DNA of 64,000 nucleotides, from assembly GCA_964494205.1 (NCBI GenBank), contig CAZBRD010000004.1, positions 248,001 through 312,000 of the forward strand, written 5' to 3'. The stretch comes from JBBTCX01 sp964494205 (GTDB lineage Bacteria; Planctomycetota; Phycisphaerae; UBA1845). The position numbers and the translations under genes were made by a program. A model generated the notes under the pieces. It was not told the origin of the DNA and did not search any database. It was given only the letters and a program-made list of their open reading frames with translations. Below are positions 51,939 to 61,206 of the stretch, piece by piece. How positions within the stretch are numbered: the stretch's first letter is position 1; each line of letters starts with the position of its first letter.

Positions 51939-52709
51939 ATGGCTGGAACGACTCGCGGCTGGATTCTTCGATCGGAACAGGCGTATTGCCTCCAACTCTG
52001 CGAGAAAGAAACGCTCGACTACGGCATCGCCTACCATTCTGAAAAATTTCGCGATCACCACGACGCCAACCAATTCCGCGAGGTTCTCATCGAAGACGAA
52101 AGCCAGACCGATGCAGCCATTGAGCAGGCTGAGGCCTGGTTCAGCGCTCGCGGGCTGACGTGCCACCGATGGGCGCCGGCTGAGTATCAGGACGTAGCAC
52201 GATTAGGCACGAAATTGAAGTCTCGTGGTTTTCGCGAGCGGCCAATCACCGCGCTCGCGCTGACCAAATGGGTTGACATCAAAGCTCCTTCAGACGTGCG
52301 CGTGCTCCCGGCACGCGCCATGCGCACCGCTTTTCGCGAAACGCTGTCGCACCATGACTTGATGCACTTGAATCTTGACAACAATTTGGTGCAGCAAGTC
52401 TACGAAGAGCGACTCAACGACGCCCCACTCGAAATGATGGTCGCACTCGTCGATCGAAAACCGGCAGGCCGTTGCGGGCTCTATCAAGTCGGTGACATCG
52501 CCCGCGTCATGGACTTAACAGTGCTACCGGAATTTGAGAGTCGCGGAGTTGCAGGCGCTTTGCTCGCCAACATCCTTACGATGGCCAAACGATTAGCGAT
52601 TCGCAACGTCTGTATGGCCGTCGCTTCTTCAGAACAGGCGAAAATCAATCTGCTCCACGAGTCCGGCTTCGTAACCGATGGCCAGCTGATTGAGTTCGAA
52701 CGAACGTGA
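51939..52709 (+). CDS. GNAT-family acetyltransferase
   Basis: A 256-residue protein. The GNAT core lies in the C-terminal half, where ARVMDLTVLPEFESRGVAGA is the acetyl-CoA loop. The N-terminal half has no clear domain. The ATG at 51939 follows AAGGTG; the frame extends upstream through the 33-bp repeat, but that segment is unlikely to be coding. The next gene begins 19 bases later. Confidence 0.78.
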   Translation: MAGTTRGWILRSEQAYCLQLCEKETLDYGIAYHSEKFRDHHDANQFREVLIEDESQTDAAIEQAEAWFSARGLTCHRWAPAEYQDVARLGTKLKSRGFRERPITALALTKWVDIKAPSDVRVLPARAMRTAFRETLSHHDLMHLNLDNNLVQQVYEERLNDAPLEMMVALVDRKPAGRCGLYQVGDIARVMDLTVLPEFESRGVAGALLANILTMAKRLAIRNVCMAVASSEQAKINLLHESGFVTDGQLIEFERT

Positions 52710-52728
52710 TTCCACCGCGGCATTGTCG

Positions 52729-53973
52729 ATGATTCTCAAAGCAAGATTTGTTGCACCCGTCGACCAACCCGTCATTGAAAACGGCGCAGTCGTAACTCGC
52801 GACGGAATTATCGTTGATGTAGGTCCCGCCCGCGACCTCGCCGATCGAACCGCCGTCGATTTCGGTGATGCGGTCATCTGCCCGGGTTTCGTCAACGCGC
52901 ACACACACCTCGAGCTCACGCATCTCGCCGACCGGGTGCCACCGACACCCGACTTCATCGATTGGTTGCGGCGCTTATACGCGGAAGCGATCGCCGCGCC
53001 GCCAACGCGCGAAGCGGTTGAACAATCCATGTCTGAAGGAATCAAACAATCCTTGGCCGCCGGCGTCACCACAGTTGGTGACATCACGCGTCACCCGCAA
53101 TGGACGCGACCGGTGCTAGCCAAGTCTACCCTAGGCGGCGTGTCATTCGGCGAAGTGATTGCCATTGGGACGCGCCGAACGAAACTGGCGGAACGCCTCG
53201 AAGCCGCAGCTTCGCGCGAATGCGAAACTGATCGACTCCACGTCGGAATCTCACCGCACGCGCCTTATACGGTTGAACCGGATGGGTTGCGGGAGTGTGT
53301 AAGAACTGCATCAAATTGTGGTACAAACAAACAGCAGGTGGGTGCAGAGCACCCACCCTACAGAATTTGTATTCACGCGGCCGAGACGACCGCCGAAGCA
53401 GAGTTCACACATTCGCGATCCGGACCCTTTGCAGACTATCTACGCGAGCTAAACCTCTGGGACGACGAGATCCCCATCAGCGGTTGCACACCCATCGAAC
53501 TCCTGCACCGAACCGGCTTGTTGAAACCAACCACCGTCATCGCCCACGCAAACTACATGTCAGACGGCGACATCGCCCTCATGGCACGCAGTGGTGCGAG
53601 CGTTGCCTATTGTCCGCGTACGCACCACGCCTTTGGTCACCCGCCCCACCGCTTTCGCGACATGCTGGCCGCCGGAATCAACGTATCCATCGGCACCGAC
53701 AGCCTGGCCTCTAACCCATCACTATCGGTATTGGACGAACTGCGATTCCTGCACCAGCGCCTTCCCGACCTTCAGCCCAACGTGCTCTTGCAACTCGGCA
53801 GCATTTGCGGCGCGCGTGCGCTTGGCCTCGCGAGCAAAACCGGAACCATAACGCCCGGCAAATGGGCAAACATCGTAGCCATTCCACTTGACGATCGGAG
53901 AGACATGGCATGGTCCGATTTTTTGCTCCACTCCGAAGCGCACCCGCTTGTGAATTTCTCAAACAAGCACTGA
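52729..53973 (+). CDS. Amidohydrolase (ATZ/TRZ-type deaminase family)
   Basis: A 414-residue metal-dependent hydrolase. Metal ligands appear as NAHTHLEL (HxH), IHAAET, AHANYM and GTDSLASNPS. The arrangement fits the ATZ/TRZ family, which includes chlorohydrolases and deaminases of guanine, cytosine and aminofutalosine; substrate is undecided. A GTAGGG-family hairpin lies inside it (53337-53361) and encodes part of a loop, QQVGAEHPPYR, just before the strand with IHAAET. The start at ATG 52729 is chosen over TTG 52690, which overlaps the previous gene. Confidence 0.82.
   Translation: MILKARFVAPVDQPVIENGAVVTRDGIIVDVGPARDLADRTAVDFGDAVICPGFVNAHTHLELTHLADRVPPTPDFIDWLRRLYAEAIAAPPTREAVEQSMSEGIKQSLAAGVTTVGDITRHPQWTRPVLAKSTLGGVSFGEVIAIGTRRTKLAERLEAAASRECETDRLHVGISPHAPYTVEPDGLRECVRTASNCGTNKQQVGAEHPPYRICIHAAETTAEAEFTHSRSGPFADYLRELNLWDDEIPISGCTPIELLHRTGLLKPTTVIAHANYMSDGDIALMARSGASVAYCPRTHHAFGHPPHRFRDMLAAGINVSIGTDSLASNPSLSVLDELRFLHQRLPDLQPNVLLQLGSICGARALGLASKTGTITPGKWANIVAIPLDDRRDMAWSDFLLHSEAHPLVNFSNKH
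53337..53361. repeat. GTAGGG-family hairpin inside the amidohydrolase gene
   Basis: GGTGGGTGC pairs with GCACCCACC around AGA (53337-53357), and CTAC follows, so on the minus strand the element starts GTAGGG. It is read in frame as residues about 203-211 of the amidohydrolase. Confidence 0.88.
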
Positions 53974-54189
53974 GCATGCACATTCTTCATCGAAGCCTCA
54001 CTAATTTCTCACCCGTTTTTTCATTGACGAATCGTTCGCCGCGAGGGATGTATTGCGCATTCGGGCGGCCGAGTTCGCGAGTGGTGGTCATGCTCGCGTC
54101 CGGTTCATGCGTCGCGCCCTCAGACAACTTGCGTCGCGTGAATCAATCGGCTGCCGCCTTCGAGTCGCCAAGTGAAAGGAGTCCACTTC

Positions 54190-55611
54190 ATGCGCATGAA
54201 CCATTCAGGGAAGCGGGAAAAGAAGCACTCACCAGTTGTTGTCATCACGTTCGTAACAACAATCACGTTGTGCCAATTCGTGGCAGCCGATCCACCTCCG
54301 GGATACTACAACACCGTAAACACCACGAACGCCTCGACGCTGCGTTCCACGTTGCACGCCGTCATCGACGATCACACCCGCTATCCGTACACGTCGTCCT
54401 CCACGGATACCTGGGATATTCTCGAAGACGCCGATGAGAACCCCAACAACGCCAATCAGATTCTCGACGTGTACAAAAACGCCGCATACACGAAAGCAGG
54501 CGGCGGCAACAACTTCTACAACCGCGAACACTCTTGGCCCAAGTCCTACGGATTCCCTCTCGACGTGAGCACCAATTACCCCTACACCGATTGCCATCTT
54601 CTGTTCCTCGGCGACAGCAGCTACAACAGCTCGCGCGGCAACAAGCTCTTTCGCGATTGCACATCCGGCTGCACTGAAAAAACCACCAATGTCAACAATG
54701 GTCAGGGCGGCGGCTCAGGCGTTTACCCCGGCAATTCAAACTGGACTTCAGGTTCCGGAACAACCGGCACCTGGGAAGCATGGATCAGTCGCCGCGGCGA
54801 TCTCGCCCGCGCACTCTTCTACGTCGATGTTCGCTACGAAGGCGGCACGCACGGAGTCACCGGTGCGGCCGAACCAAACCTGATTCTGACCAACAACACG
54901 GCGCTCATTGTCTCTGACACCACCCAAAACAAATCAGTCGCTTACATGGGCGTCCTGTCGGAGTTGATCGAATGGCACTACGCCGACCCCGTCGACAACC
55001 GCGAGCGCGACCGAAACGACGTGGTCGCAGCCTATCAGGGGAATCGCAATCCGTTCGTCGACCACCCCGAGTGGGTCGCTTGCCTGTTTGAGGGCCAGTG
55101 CGGTGCAGCCCCTGTCAACCCGTGGATCAACGAGTTCCATTACGACAACAACGGCACCGACAGCAACGAGTTCGTTGAAATCGCCGGCCTCGCAGGCACA
55201 AACCTCTCCGGCTGGACGTTGCAGGCTTACAATGGTTCGGGCGGTGCGGTCTACGCCACGCTCAATCTGTCAGGCACCATCCCGAACACGCAGGGTGGGC
55301 GCGGCGTGCTCGGCTTCAACTTCGCCGACTTACAAAACGGCTCCCCGGACGGCATCGCACTTGTCAACAACTCAGGGCAGACCATCCAGTTCCTTAGCTA
55401 CGAAGGCGCATTCACCGCCACCAACGGCCCCGCCAGCGGCATGCTCTCGACCGATGTCATCGTTAGTGAAACTGCCACAACAACCGTCGGCTTCTCGCTG
55501 CGATTGACCGGAAGCGGCTGCGAGTATTCCGACTTCACCTGGCAGTCGCCAGCCGCGCATTCAAAAGGAAGTATAAACAGCGGTCAGACGCTGACGACGA
55601 GTTGCCCGTGA
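54190..55611 (+). CDS. Secreted endonuclease I with lamin-tail domain
   Basis: A 473-residue exported protein. A signal peptide ends near residue 34 (VAADPPPGYY). The endonuclease I domain contains NREHSWPKSYG (111-121, catalytic histidine H114) and YTDCHLLFLGDSSYNSSRGN. The C-terminal part (about 312-425) resembles a lamin-tail domain: NEFHYDNNGTDSNEFVEIAG. Secreted EndA-type nucleases with C-terminal Ig-like or lamin-tail domains are typical of planctomycetes and Bacteroidetes and may release nucleotides from extracellular DNA. AAAGGAG lies about 9 bases before the ATG. Confidence 0.88.
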   Translation: MRMNHSGKREKKHSPVVVITFVTTITLCQFVAADPPPGYYNTVNTTNASTLRSTLHAVIDDHTRYPYTSSSTDTWDILEDADENPNNANQILDVYKNAAYTKAGGGNNFYNREHSWPKSYGFPLDVSTNYPYTDCHLLFLGDSSYNSSRGNKLFRDCTSGCTEKTTNVNNGQGGGSGVYPGNSNWTSGSGTTGTWEAWISRRGDLARALFYVDVRYEGGTHGVTGAAEPNLILTNNTALIVSDTTQNKSVAYMGVLSELIEWHYADPVDNRERDRNDVVAAYQGNRNPFVDHPEWVACLFEGQCGAAPVNPWINEFHYDNNGTDSNEFVEIAGLAGTNLSGWTLQAYNGSGGAVYATLNLSGTIPNTQGGRGVLGFNFADLQNGSPDGIALVNNSGQTIQFLSYEGAFTATNGPASGMLSTDVIVSETATTTVGFSLRLTGSGCEYSDFTWQSPAAHSKGSINSGQTLTTSCP

Positions 55612-55648
55612 TTGCGATAGTTTGAGATCGGCACAGAATTGTTAGGCA

Positions 55649-55685
55649 GCCCCGTCCAATCGATCTTGGGCGGGGCTTCTTCATT
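55649..55685 (+). terminator. Rho-independent terminator between convergent genes
   Basis: GCCCCGTCCAA (55649-55659) pairs with TTGGGCGGGGC (55666-55676) around TCGATC, giving an 11-bp stem, followed by TTCTTCATT. It ends the endonuclease gene and may also act for rpe on the other strand. Confidence 0.8.
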
Positions 55686-55690
55686 CGCCT

Positions 55691-56464
55691 TCAAGATGCA
55701 GTGGTAGAGTCATCTTGCGTCGGTCGATTCTCATTAGCAATCCGATGCAGTTCGTGCATCGCCGACACAGGGTCTTCCTGCCCGAAGATCGCAGTTCCTG
55801 CCACAAACGTATCCGCACCTGCAGCCGCAGCTAGTGGAATCGTGTTCGCATCGATGCCGCCATCGATTTCCACTCGCTGATGAGCCGCGAGGCGTTCGCG
55901 AAGTTGCTTAATCTTGGCCAGCACTTCGGGCATGAACGCCTGCCCGCCAAACCCCGGCCACACGCTCATCACCAGTACCATGTCGACTTCGTCGATGACC
56001 TCTTCGATCGCCTCCACGGTCGTCGTGGGATTCATGCAAATCCCAACGGACGCACCCAGCGACCGAATGTGCTGCACCACATCGCGCGGCTCCTTGGCCA
56101 CTTCGATATGAAACGTGATGTGATCGCACCCCGCCTTCACGAACGGCTCGGCGTATCGCTTAGGGTCCATGATCATCAGATGCGCGTCGAAAAAGAGTTT
56201 CGTCCGTGGCCGCAGCGACTTGATCACCGGCACGCCGAAGCTGATGTTCGGAACAAAATGCCCATCCATGACATCCAGATGCAGCACCTCTGCACCGCCG
56301 GCTTCAATCGCAGCCGCAGCCTCACCCAATCGCGAAAAATCAGCGGACAACAACGAAGGGGCCATCCGAATGGCAGGTTCACGCAATGCGAAAGGCGTCA
56401 GCTTGTTTGGATCAGGTGGGATAATCAGTCTACCTTTTGAAGAGTGTGTGCCAACTACTGTCAC
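55691..56464 (-). CDS. rpe: Ribulose-phosphate 3-epimerase
   Basis: A 257-residue TIM-barrel enzyme that interconverts ribulose 5-phosphate and xylulose 5-phosphate. MAPSLLSADFSRLGEAAAAI, HLDVMDGHFVPNISFG and VEIDGGIDANTIPLAAAAG carry metal and phosphate sites. The GTG start at 56464 overlaps the pgk stop by four bases (GTGA), so it is translationally coupled. Family members usually begin near residue 33 (MAPSLLSADF), but no clear binding site favours that internal ATG. Confidence 0.93.
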   Translation of the reverse strand: MTVVGTHSSKGRLIIPPDPNKLTPFALREPAIRMAPSLLSADFSRLGEAAAAIEAGGAEVLHLDVMDGHFVPNISFGVPVIKSLRPRTKLFFDAHLMIMDPKRYAEPFVKAGCDHITFHIEVAKEPRDVVQHIRSLGASVGICMNPTTTVEAIEEVIDEVDMVLVMSVWPGFGGQAFMPEVLAKIKQLRERLAAHQRVEIDGGIDANTIPLAAAAGADTFVAGTAIFGQEDPVSAMHELHRIANENRPTQDDSTTAS

Positions 56465-57693
56465 GCGTTGTCGAGCACTTCCAGCGGCGCGAAACGCTTC
56501 CCTTCCAAATACTCCAGCGACGCTCCGCCGCCGGTCGAGATGTGTGTCACATCATCGGCAAGACCCGCTTGCTCGATCGCAGCCGCACTGTCGCCGCCGC
56601 CGACAATCGTGATCGCACCGCGCTTCGTCACCTCAGCCATCGCTTCAGCCATGGCCATGGTGCCCTTGTCGAACGGCGGCGTCTCGAACACGCCCATCGG
56701 CCCATTCCAGAAGACCGTCTTCGCGCCGCGAATCACATCGCGAAACGCTCGAATCGAATCTGGACCAATATCAAGACCCATCTGATTGGCCGGAATCGAA
56801 TCCGTACACAAACGCAGACCCGCATCCGACGCAATTCGATCCGCAGACACCGAATCAACCGGCAATCGCAGCTTCCCGCCCGCGGCCTTCATCAGCACCT
56901 GTGCGGTTTCGATCAAGTCCTTTTCGACAAGACTCTTCCCCACGTTCATTCCCTTGGCTTCGAGGAACGTGTAGGCCATCGCCCCGCCGATCGCGATGGT
57001 GTCACACCGTGTCATCAACGCACGAATAACCCCAAGTTTGTCGGATACCTTCGCCCCGCCGAGCAAGCAAACGAACGGTCGCGCCGGCTCCGTCATCGCC
57101 TGACCAAGGAACCGTAATTCCTGCTCCACCAGATAACCGATGACTCGCGGCTTGCCGGGCATCAACTGCGGCACGGTCAACATGCTCGCGTTATCACGGT
57201 GACACGTGCCGAACGCGTCGTTAACGTAAGCATCGCCCAACTCCGCGATCTGCTTGGCAAACGTCAGCTTTTTCTCATGAAGCTTCGGATCGCTGGCTGC
57301 CTTTGAATCCTTAATCGTCTCAGCCGAGTGATATCGCAGATTCTCCAGCAGCAAAACATCACCATCACGAAGATTGGCGACCGCCGTCGAAACCTCGGCA
57401 CCGACGCAATCATCCGCCAGGGTGACAGGTTGTCCCAGCAATCGTGACAACTGCTGCGCCACCGGCGCCAGCGAATCCTTTGTGCGATCCCCGCCATCGC
57501 CCTCGGGACGACCAAGGTGACTCATCAGTACGAGTCGCCCGCCTTCGTCGCGCAATTTCTTGATCGTCGGCAACGCCGACCGAATGCGTCGATCGTCGGT
57601 GATCCGTCCCTGCGGATCGATCGGCACGTTCAGATCGAGTCGCACTAGCACGCGCAACCCACGAACGCGAATGTCATCAACCGTTTTCTTCAT
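56461..57693 (-). CDS. pgk: Phosphoglycerate kinase
   Basis: A 410-residue glycolytic enzyme. VLVRLDLNVPIDPQGRITDD, MSHLGRPEGDGG, AVNDAFGTCHR-type segment and the ATP-binding GAMAYTFLEAKG region all match. It sits 53 bases after gap and overlaps rpe by four bases. Length is normal. Confidence 0.97.
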   Translation of the reverse strand: MKKTVDDIRVRGLRVLVRLDLNVPIDPQGRITDDRRIRSALPTIKKLRDEGGRLVLMSHLGRPEGDGGDRTKDSLAPVAQQLSRLLGQPVTLADDCVGAEVSTAVANLRDGDVLLLENLRYHSAETIKDSKAASDPKLHEKKLTFAKQIAELGDAYVNDAFGTCHRDNASMLTVPQLMPGKPRVIGYLVEQELRFLGQAMTEPARPFVCLLGGAKVSDKLGVIRALMTRCDTIAIGGAMAYTFLEAKGMNVGKSLVEKDLIETAQVLMKAAGGKLRLPVDSVSADRIASDAGLRLCTDSIPANQMGLDIGPDSIRAFRDVIRGAKTVFWNGPMGVFETPPFDKGTMAMAEAMAEVTKRGAITIVGGGDSAAAIEQAGLADDVTHISTGGGASLEYLEGKRFAPLEVLDNA

Positions 57694-57746
57694 AGGCTCC
57701 AGTCGAGCGAGAGGTCAATGCGGAACAAATCGTTAAGAGAATTTCG

Positions 57747-58772
57747 CTACATTTTTCCGACGCGGGCCACGAGGTCAGCCGTTCGCGACGCATATCCCCA
57801 TTCGTTGTCATACCACGCGACCACCTTGACCATGTTTCCGCCGTTGGCCGGCATCGTCATCGTGCTCAGCCCATCGACGATCGAGCTGTGCGGATTGCCC
57901 ACGATGTCAGTACTCACCAGCGGGTCTTCGCTGTATTCCACGATTCCCTTCATCTTGCCTTGCGCAGCCGACTTCAGCACCGCGTTGACTTCCGCCACCG
58001 TCACCGACTTTTTGAGCGTCGCGACCAAGTCGACAATCGATCCATCCGGCACCGGCACGCGCAGCGAGAATCCGTTCAGCTTTCCGTTCAATTCAGGAAT
58101 GACTTTCCCTACCGCTTTAGCGGCCCCGGTCGTCGTCGGAATGATGTTTACCCCCGCCGCTCGCGCTCGGCGCGGGTCCTTATGAATCATGTCATTAACT
58201 TGCTGATCGTTCGTATAAGCATGAACTGTTGTCATCAAACCTTCAACGATTCCGAAGGCGTCGTTCAGCAGCTTGACCACCGGTGCGAGGCAGTTCGTCG
58301 TGCAGCTCGCGTTTGACAAGCAAACATGACTGTTGCTCAGTTTCTCATCATTGACCCCAAGCACCACGGTAATGTCCGGCTCATCACTCGCTGGCGCACT
58401 GAGCACGACCTTCTTCGCACCCGCCTTGATATGGTCGCCATAGCCGCCCTTATCGCTCTGTCGCGACGTGAAGATGCCGGTCGACTCCACCACGACGTCC
58501 ACCTTCATGTCCCCCCACGGCAACTTCGCCGGCACGCGCTCGCTCAGAACCTTGATTTCCTTGCCATTCACAATCAACGCGTTCTCGGTCGCTTCAACGG
58601 TTCCCGCGAATCGCCCGTGGACCGAATCGTACTTCAGCAGATTGCGCAGCGCCGTCGGACTACTAAGGTCGTTGATAGCTACGATGTCGAACTCGCTCTT
58701 CCGCGCGTCCATCGCCCGAAACGTAAGCCGCCCTATGCGCCCGAAACCGTTAATTCCTACCCTGATGGCCAT
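57747..58772 (-). CDS. gap: Glyceraldehyde-3-phosphate dehydrogenase
   Basis: A 341-residue enzyme. NAD site GINGFGRIGRLTFRAM opens the protein; the catalytic cysteine is in SNASCTTNCLAPVVKLL. AGGAG lies 10 bases before the ATG at 58772; the frame extends upstream to 58901 but without domain support. It heads the gap-pgk-rpe operon. Confidence 0.97.
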   Translation of the reverse strand: MAIRVGINGFGRIGRLTFRAMDARKSEFDIVAINDLSSPTALRNLLKYDSVHGRFAGTVEATENALIVNGKEIKVLSERVPAKLPWGDMKVDVVVESTGIFTSRQSDKGGYGDHIKAGAKKVVLSAPASDEPDITVVLGVNDEKLSNSHVCLSNASCTTNCLAPVVKLLNDAFGIVEGLMTTVHAYTNDQQVNDMIHKDPRRARAAGVNIIPTTTGAAKAVGKVIPELNGKLNGFSLRVPVPDGSIVDLVATLKKSVTVAEVNAVLKSAAQGKMKGIVEYSEDPLVSTDIVGNPHSSIVDGLSTMTMPANGGNMVKVVAWYDNEWGYASRTADLVARVGKM

Positions 58773-59063
58773 GACCGTTAGGCTCCTGTTTTTGGCGATA
58801 AGCCGTTGAGAGGGTGTGAGACGGATTTCCAACCCGCCACCTGACGCTGCACGTCCACACCGATTCTCGCGCGGCGTTATCGGAAACAAACCTACGAACA
58901 AGCCCCAGCATGGTCAAGGTGGGGGGTTTTCCTCCTCATACCACCTGACGATTTTGTCGATTTTCGCATGAAACCTACAGACTTGGCCCGCACTGTGCTA
59001 TGGTTACTACGGGGGAGGCGCGTGCAAAGGGCTTTTGTCTCGGACTTTGGTAAGCACAGGGAA

Positions 59064-59999
59064 ATGAAACACTCGCGATTTGCGTTCTGGTTGGTCGTAA
59101 TAATCGGCGTTCTGGGGGTATCTGACTTTGCCCTGGCTTGGGGACCAGCCACCCACATCGGCATCAGCCAGCAGGTATTATCCCAACTCGGCCTGCTTCC
59201 TTCCGCCGTCGCTGCCATACTGGCACGCTACGGGGCAGCCTATTTATACGGATCGATCGCGGCGGACGTGGTCTTCGCCAAGCGGATGAGCAAGGTGAAG
59301 CAGTTTTGCCACCACTGGTCAACAGCGTTTCGCATGTTGCAAACGGCTGAATCCGACGAGCACAAAGCTTTTGCTTACGGCTACCTCTCGCATCTGGCAG
59401 CCGACACTGTCGCCCACGGAAAGTACGTCCCACGGCAAATCATCGCCAGCGAAAGCTCGGTCAACTTCGGCCATCTGTATTGGGAACTTCGGGCCGACGG
59501 GCTCGCTTGTGAACCGTCATGGGCAGCGCTCGATGAGATTCTGCGAACGAACCAATCGACGCACCACTCGCTGCTTGGTCAACATATTACGAATACGCTT
59601 TTGCCCTTCGCGATGAACCGCATGTTGTTTCACGGCATGAACGCTCTGACCGTTCGCCAGAGCTTCCGTCGCACGATCGGAACCGCCGGACGACTCTCTC
59701 GCTTCCCGCTCTCGACGAACATGCTGGACAGTTATCAAAATGAATGTGTCGATCGCATTCAGGCGATCCTCACCGATGGAGCATCGTCCTCGCTCCTTCG
59801 CGAAGACCCCAACGGAACATCCGCCCTCATGCAGGTTCGCGTTAATCGACGAGAGGCCAAGCAAATGCGCATTCGAGGAAACTTGGCCCACCGCCGACTA
59901 CGTGAAACGTCATCTTCGTTCGCGCCGTTTCAGCGTCCCTACTCGCCGCGACCGAAGGCCATCGCCGATCCCTCGCAAACAACCATCACTGCCCCATAG
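59064..59999 (+). CDS. Exported zinc phospholipase C-like protein
   Basis: A 311-residue protein with a signal peptide ending near residue 26, so the mature chain would begin WGPATHIGIS. The tryptophan and histidine near the mature N-terminus mirror the zinc-binding Trp-1 of Bacillus PLC. Further histidines lie in YGYLSHLAADTVAHGKYVP and GHLYWELRADG. Family members are zinc-dependent phospholipase C-like; substrate is unknown. The C-terminal 50 residues are basic and low-complexity. Confidence 0.78.
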   Translation: MKHSRFAFWLVVIIGVLGVSDFALAWGPATHIGISQQVLSQLGLLPSAVAAILARYGAAYLYGSIAADVVFAKRMSKVKQFCHHWSTAFRMLQTAESDEHKAFAYGYLSHLAADTVAHGKYVPRQIIASESSVNFGHLYWELRADGLACEPSWAALDEILRTNQSTHHSLLGQHITNTLLPFAMNRMLFHGMNALTVRQSFRRTIGTAGRLSRFPLSTNMLDSYQNECVDRIQAILTDGASSSLLREDPNGTSALMQVRVNRREAKQMRIRGNLAHRRLRETSSSFAPFQRPYSPRPKAIADPSQTTITAP

Positions 60000-60147
60000 G
60001 AAGTACAAACACTGCGAGTATCGATCACCTGCATCGTCGCTGCCCTCCTTACAAGACGATTAGAAGATCGAACCTATAATCGTTTTGAAGCAAGAACTGT
60101 TTGAGAAAGAGTGATTATTTGGATTCGCAGGAACCGAGAGTGTCGTC

Positions 60148-61134
60148 ATGAAAGTTGCACTGATGGGCGGAACCAGCGCAAGCTACGCCGCCCTGGACGC
60201 ATTAATTCGCAACGACGTCGAGCTGACCGGCGTGCTCGGCCTCGACGAGTCGTTGGCCGATCGCGAGAGCGACTATTGTTCTCTACGCGACTTGGCTGCC
60301 AAAGCGTCCTTGCCTTTTCTTCCGTTCACTTCGATTCGCGATCGACAAGTCGAGCTTTTCATCCGGACACACCGACCCGACCTCCTCTGGGTCGTCGGCT
60401 TTACGCAGAATGTTCCGGACTCGCTGATCCGCCTCGCTCGCGACGGCTGCGTTGGCTACCACCCCACGATGTTGCCGCGAGGCCGCGGACGCTCGCCTAT
60501 CACGTGGACCATGCTTCAGGGCGAACCCGCAGGGGCTACTCTCTACTTCCTCGCCGGCGAACCTGAAACCGGCGACATCATCATGCAACGTCAAGTGCCG
60601 GTTCATTCCGACGACTACGCAGGGGATCTAGTCGAACGAACAAACCAAATGCTGGCACTGCTAGTGAAGGAACTGTCGCCGCTCATTCGCCTCGGATCGC
60701 TCCCGCGCATCCCGCAGGAGCATCGCAAAGCTACTCAATACTCGCGGCGAACCAGAGAAGACGATTTAATCGACTGGAACCACACCACGGATCGCATTCT
60801 TCGCCTGATTCGGGCTACGAGTCGACCATTCACCGGAGCGACAACCACGCTGGGGAGCACGACGATGAACATCTGGCGTGCAAGACCAGCATCTCCGCTG
60901 GAAACAGACCCTGTTGTGGGACTGAAGGAATGCGGCTCCATTCTCAAGCTCAACGACGAGGGCCACGCCATGGTCCGCACCGGCGACGGCGGCCTGTGGA
61001 TGACCGACTTTACCTCAAACGGCCACACGCGGCCGATCGAATTAGCGGTAGGCAAAGTCCTCGGTTCGCCCGCCGCACCCAAACCCGGAAAAGAACCAAA
61101 TAATCACAACGTCGGCCAGCAGCGTTTGCGCTGA
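60148..61134 (+). CDS. Formyltransferase-family enzyme
   Basis: A 328-residue protein related to methionyl-tRNA and sugar formyltransferases. The catalytic histidine is H105 in CVGYHPTMLPRGRGRSPI and the aspartate is D143 in PETGDIIMQ. The asparagine that precedes the histidine in Fmt (NxHPS) is glycine here (G103), as in some sugar-formyltransferase-like proteins. It is not the usual Fmt context (no def or rsm genes), so a nucleotide-sugar N-formyltransferase is the better guess. The ATG is preceded by GAGTGTCGTC with no strong binding site. Confidence 0.75.
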   Translation: MKVALMGGTSASYAALDALIRNDVELTGVLGLDESLADRESDYCSLRDLAAKASLPFLPFTSIRDRQVELFIRTHRPDLLWVVGFTQNVPDSLIRLARDGCVGYHPTMLPRGRGRSPITWTMLQGEPAGATLYFLAGEPETGDIIMQRQVPVHSDDYAGDLVERTNQMLALLVKELSPLIRLGSLPRIPQEHRKATQYSRRTREDDLIDWNHTTDRILRLIRATSRPFTGATTTLGSTTMNIWRARPASPLETDPVVGLKECGSILKLNDEGHAMVRTGDGGLWMTDFTSNGHTRPIELAVGKVLGSPAAPKPGKEPNNHNVGQQRLR

Positions 61135-61206
61135 ATCAACGGACAATAACGACCTGATATTACTTCTTAATGGGCTTCTCTTTGACGACGGCGCGAGTTC
61201 GTTTGA

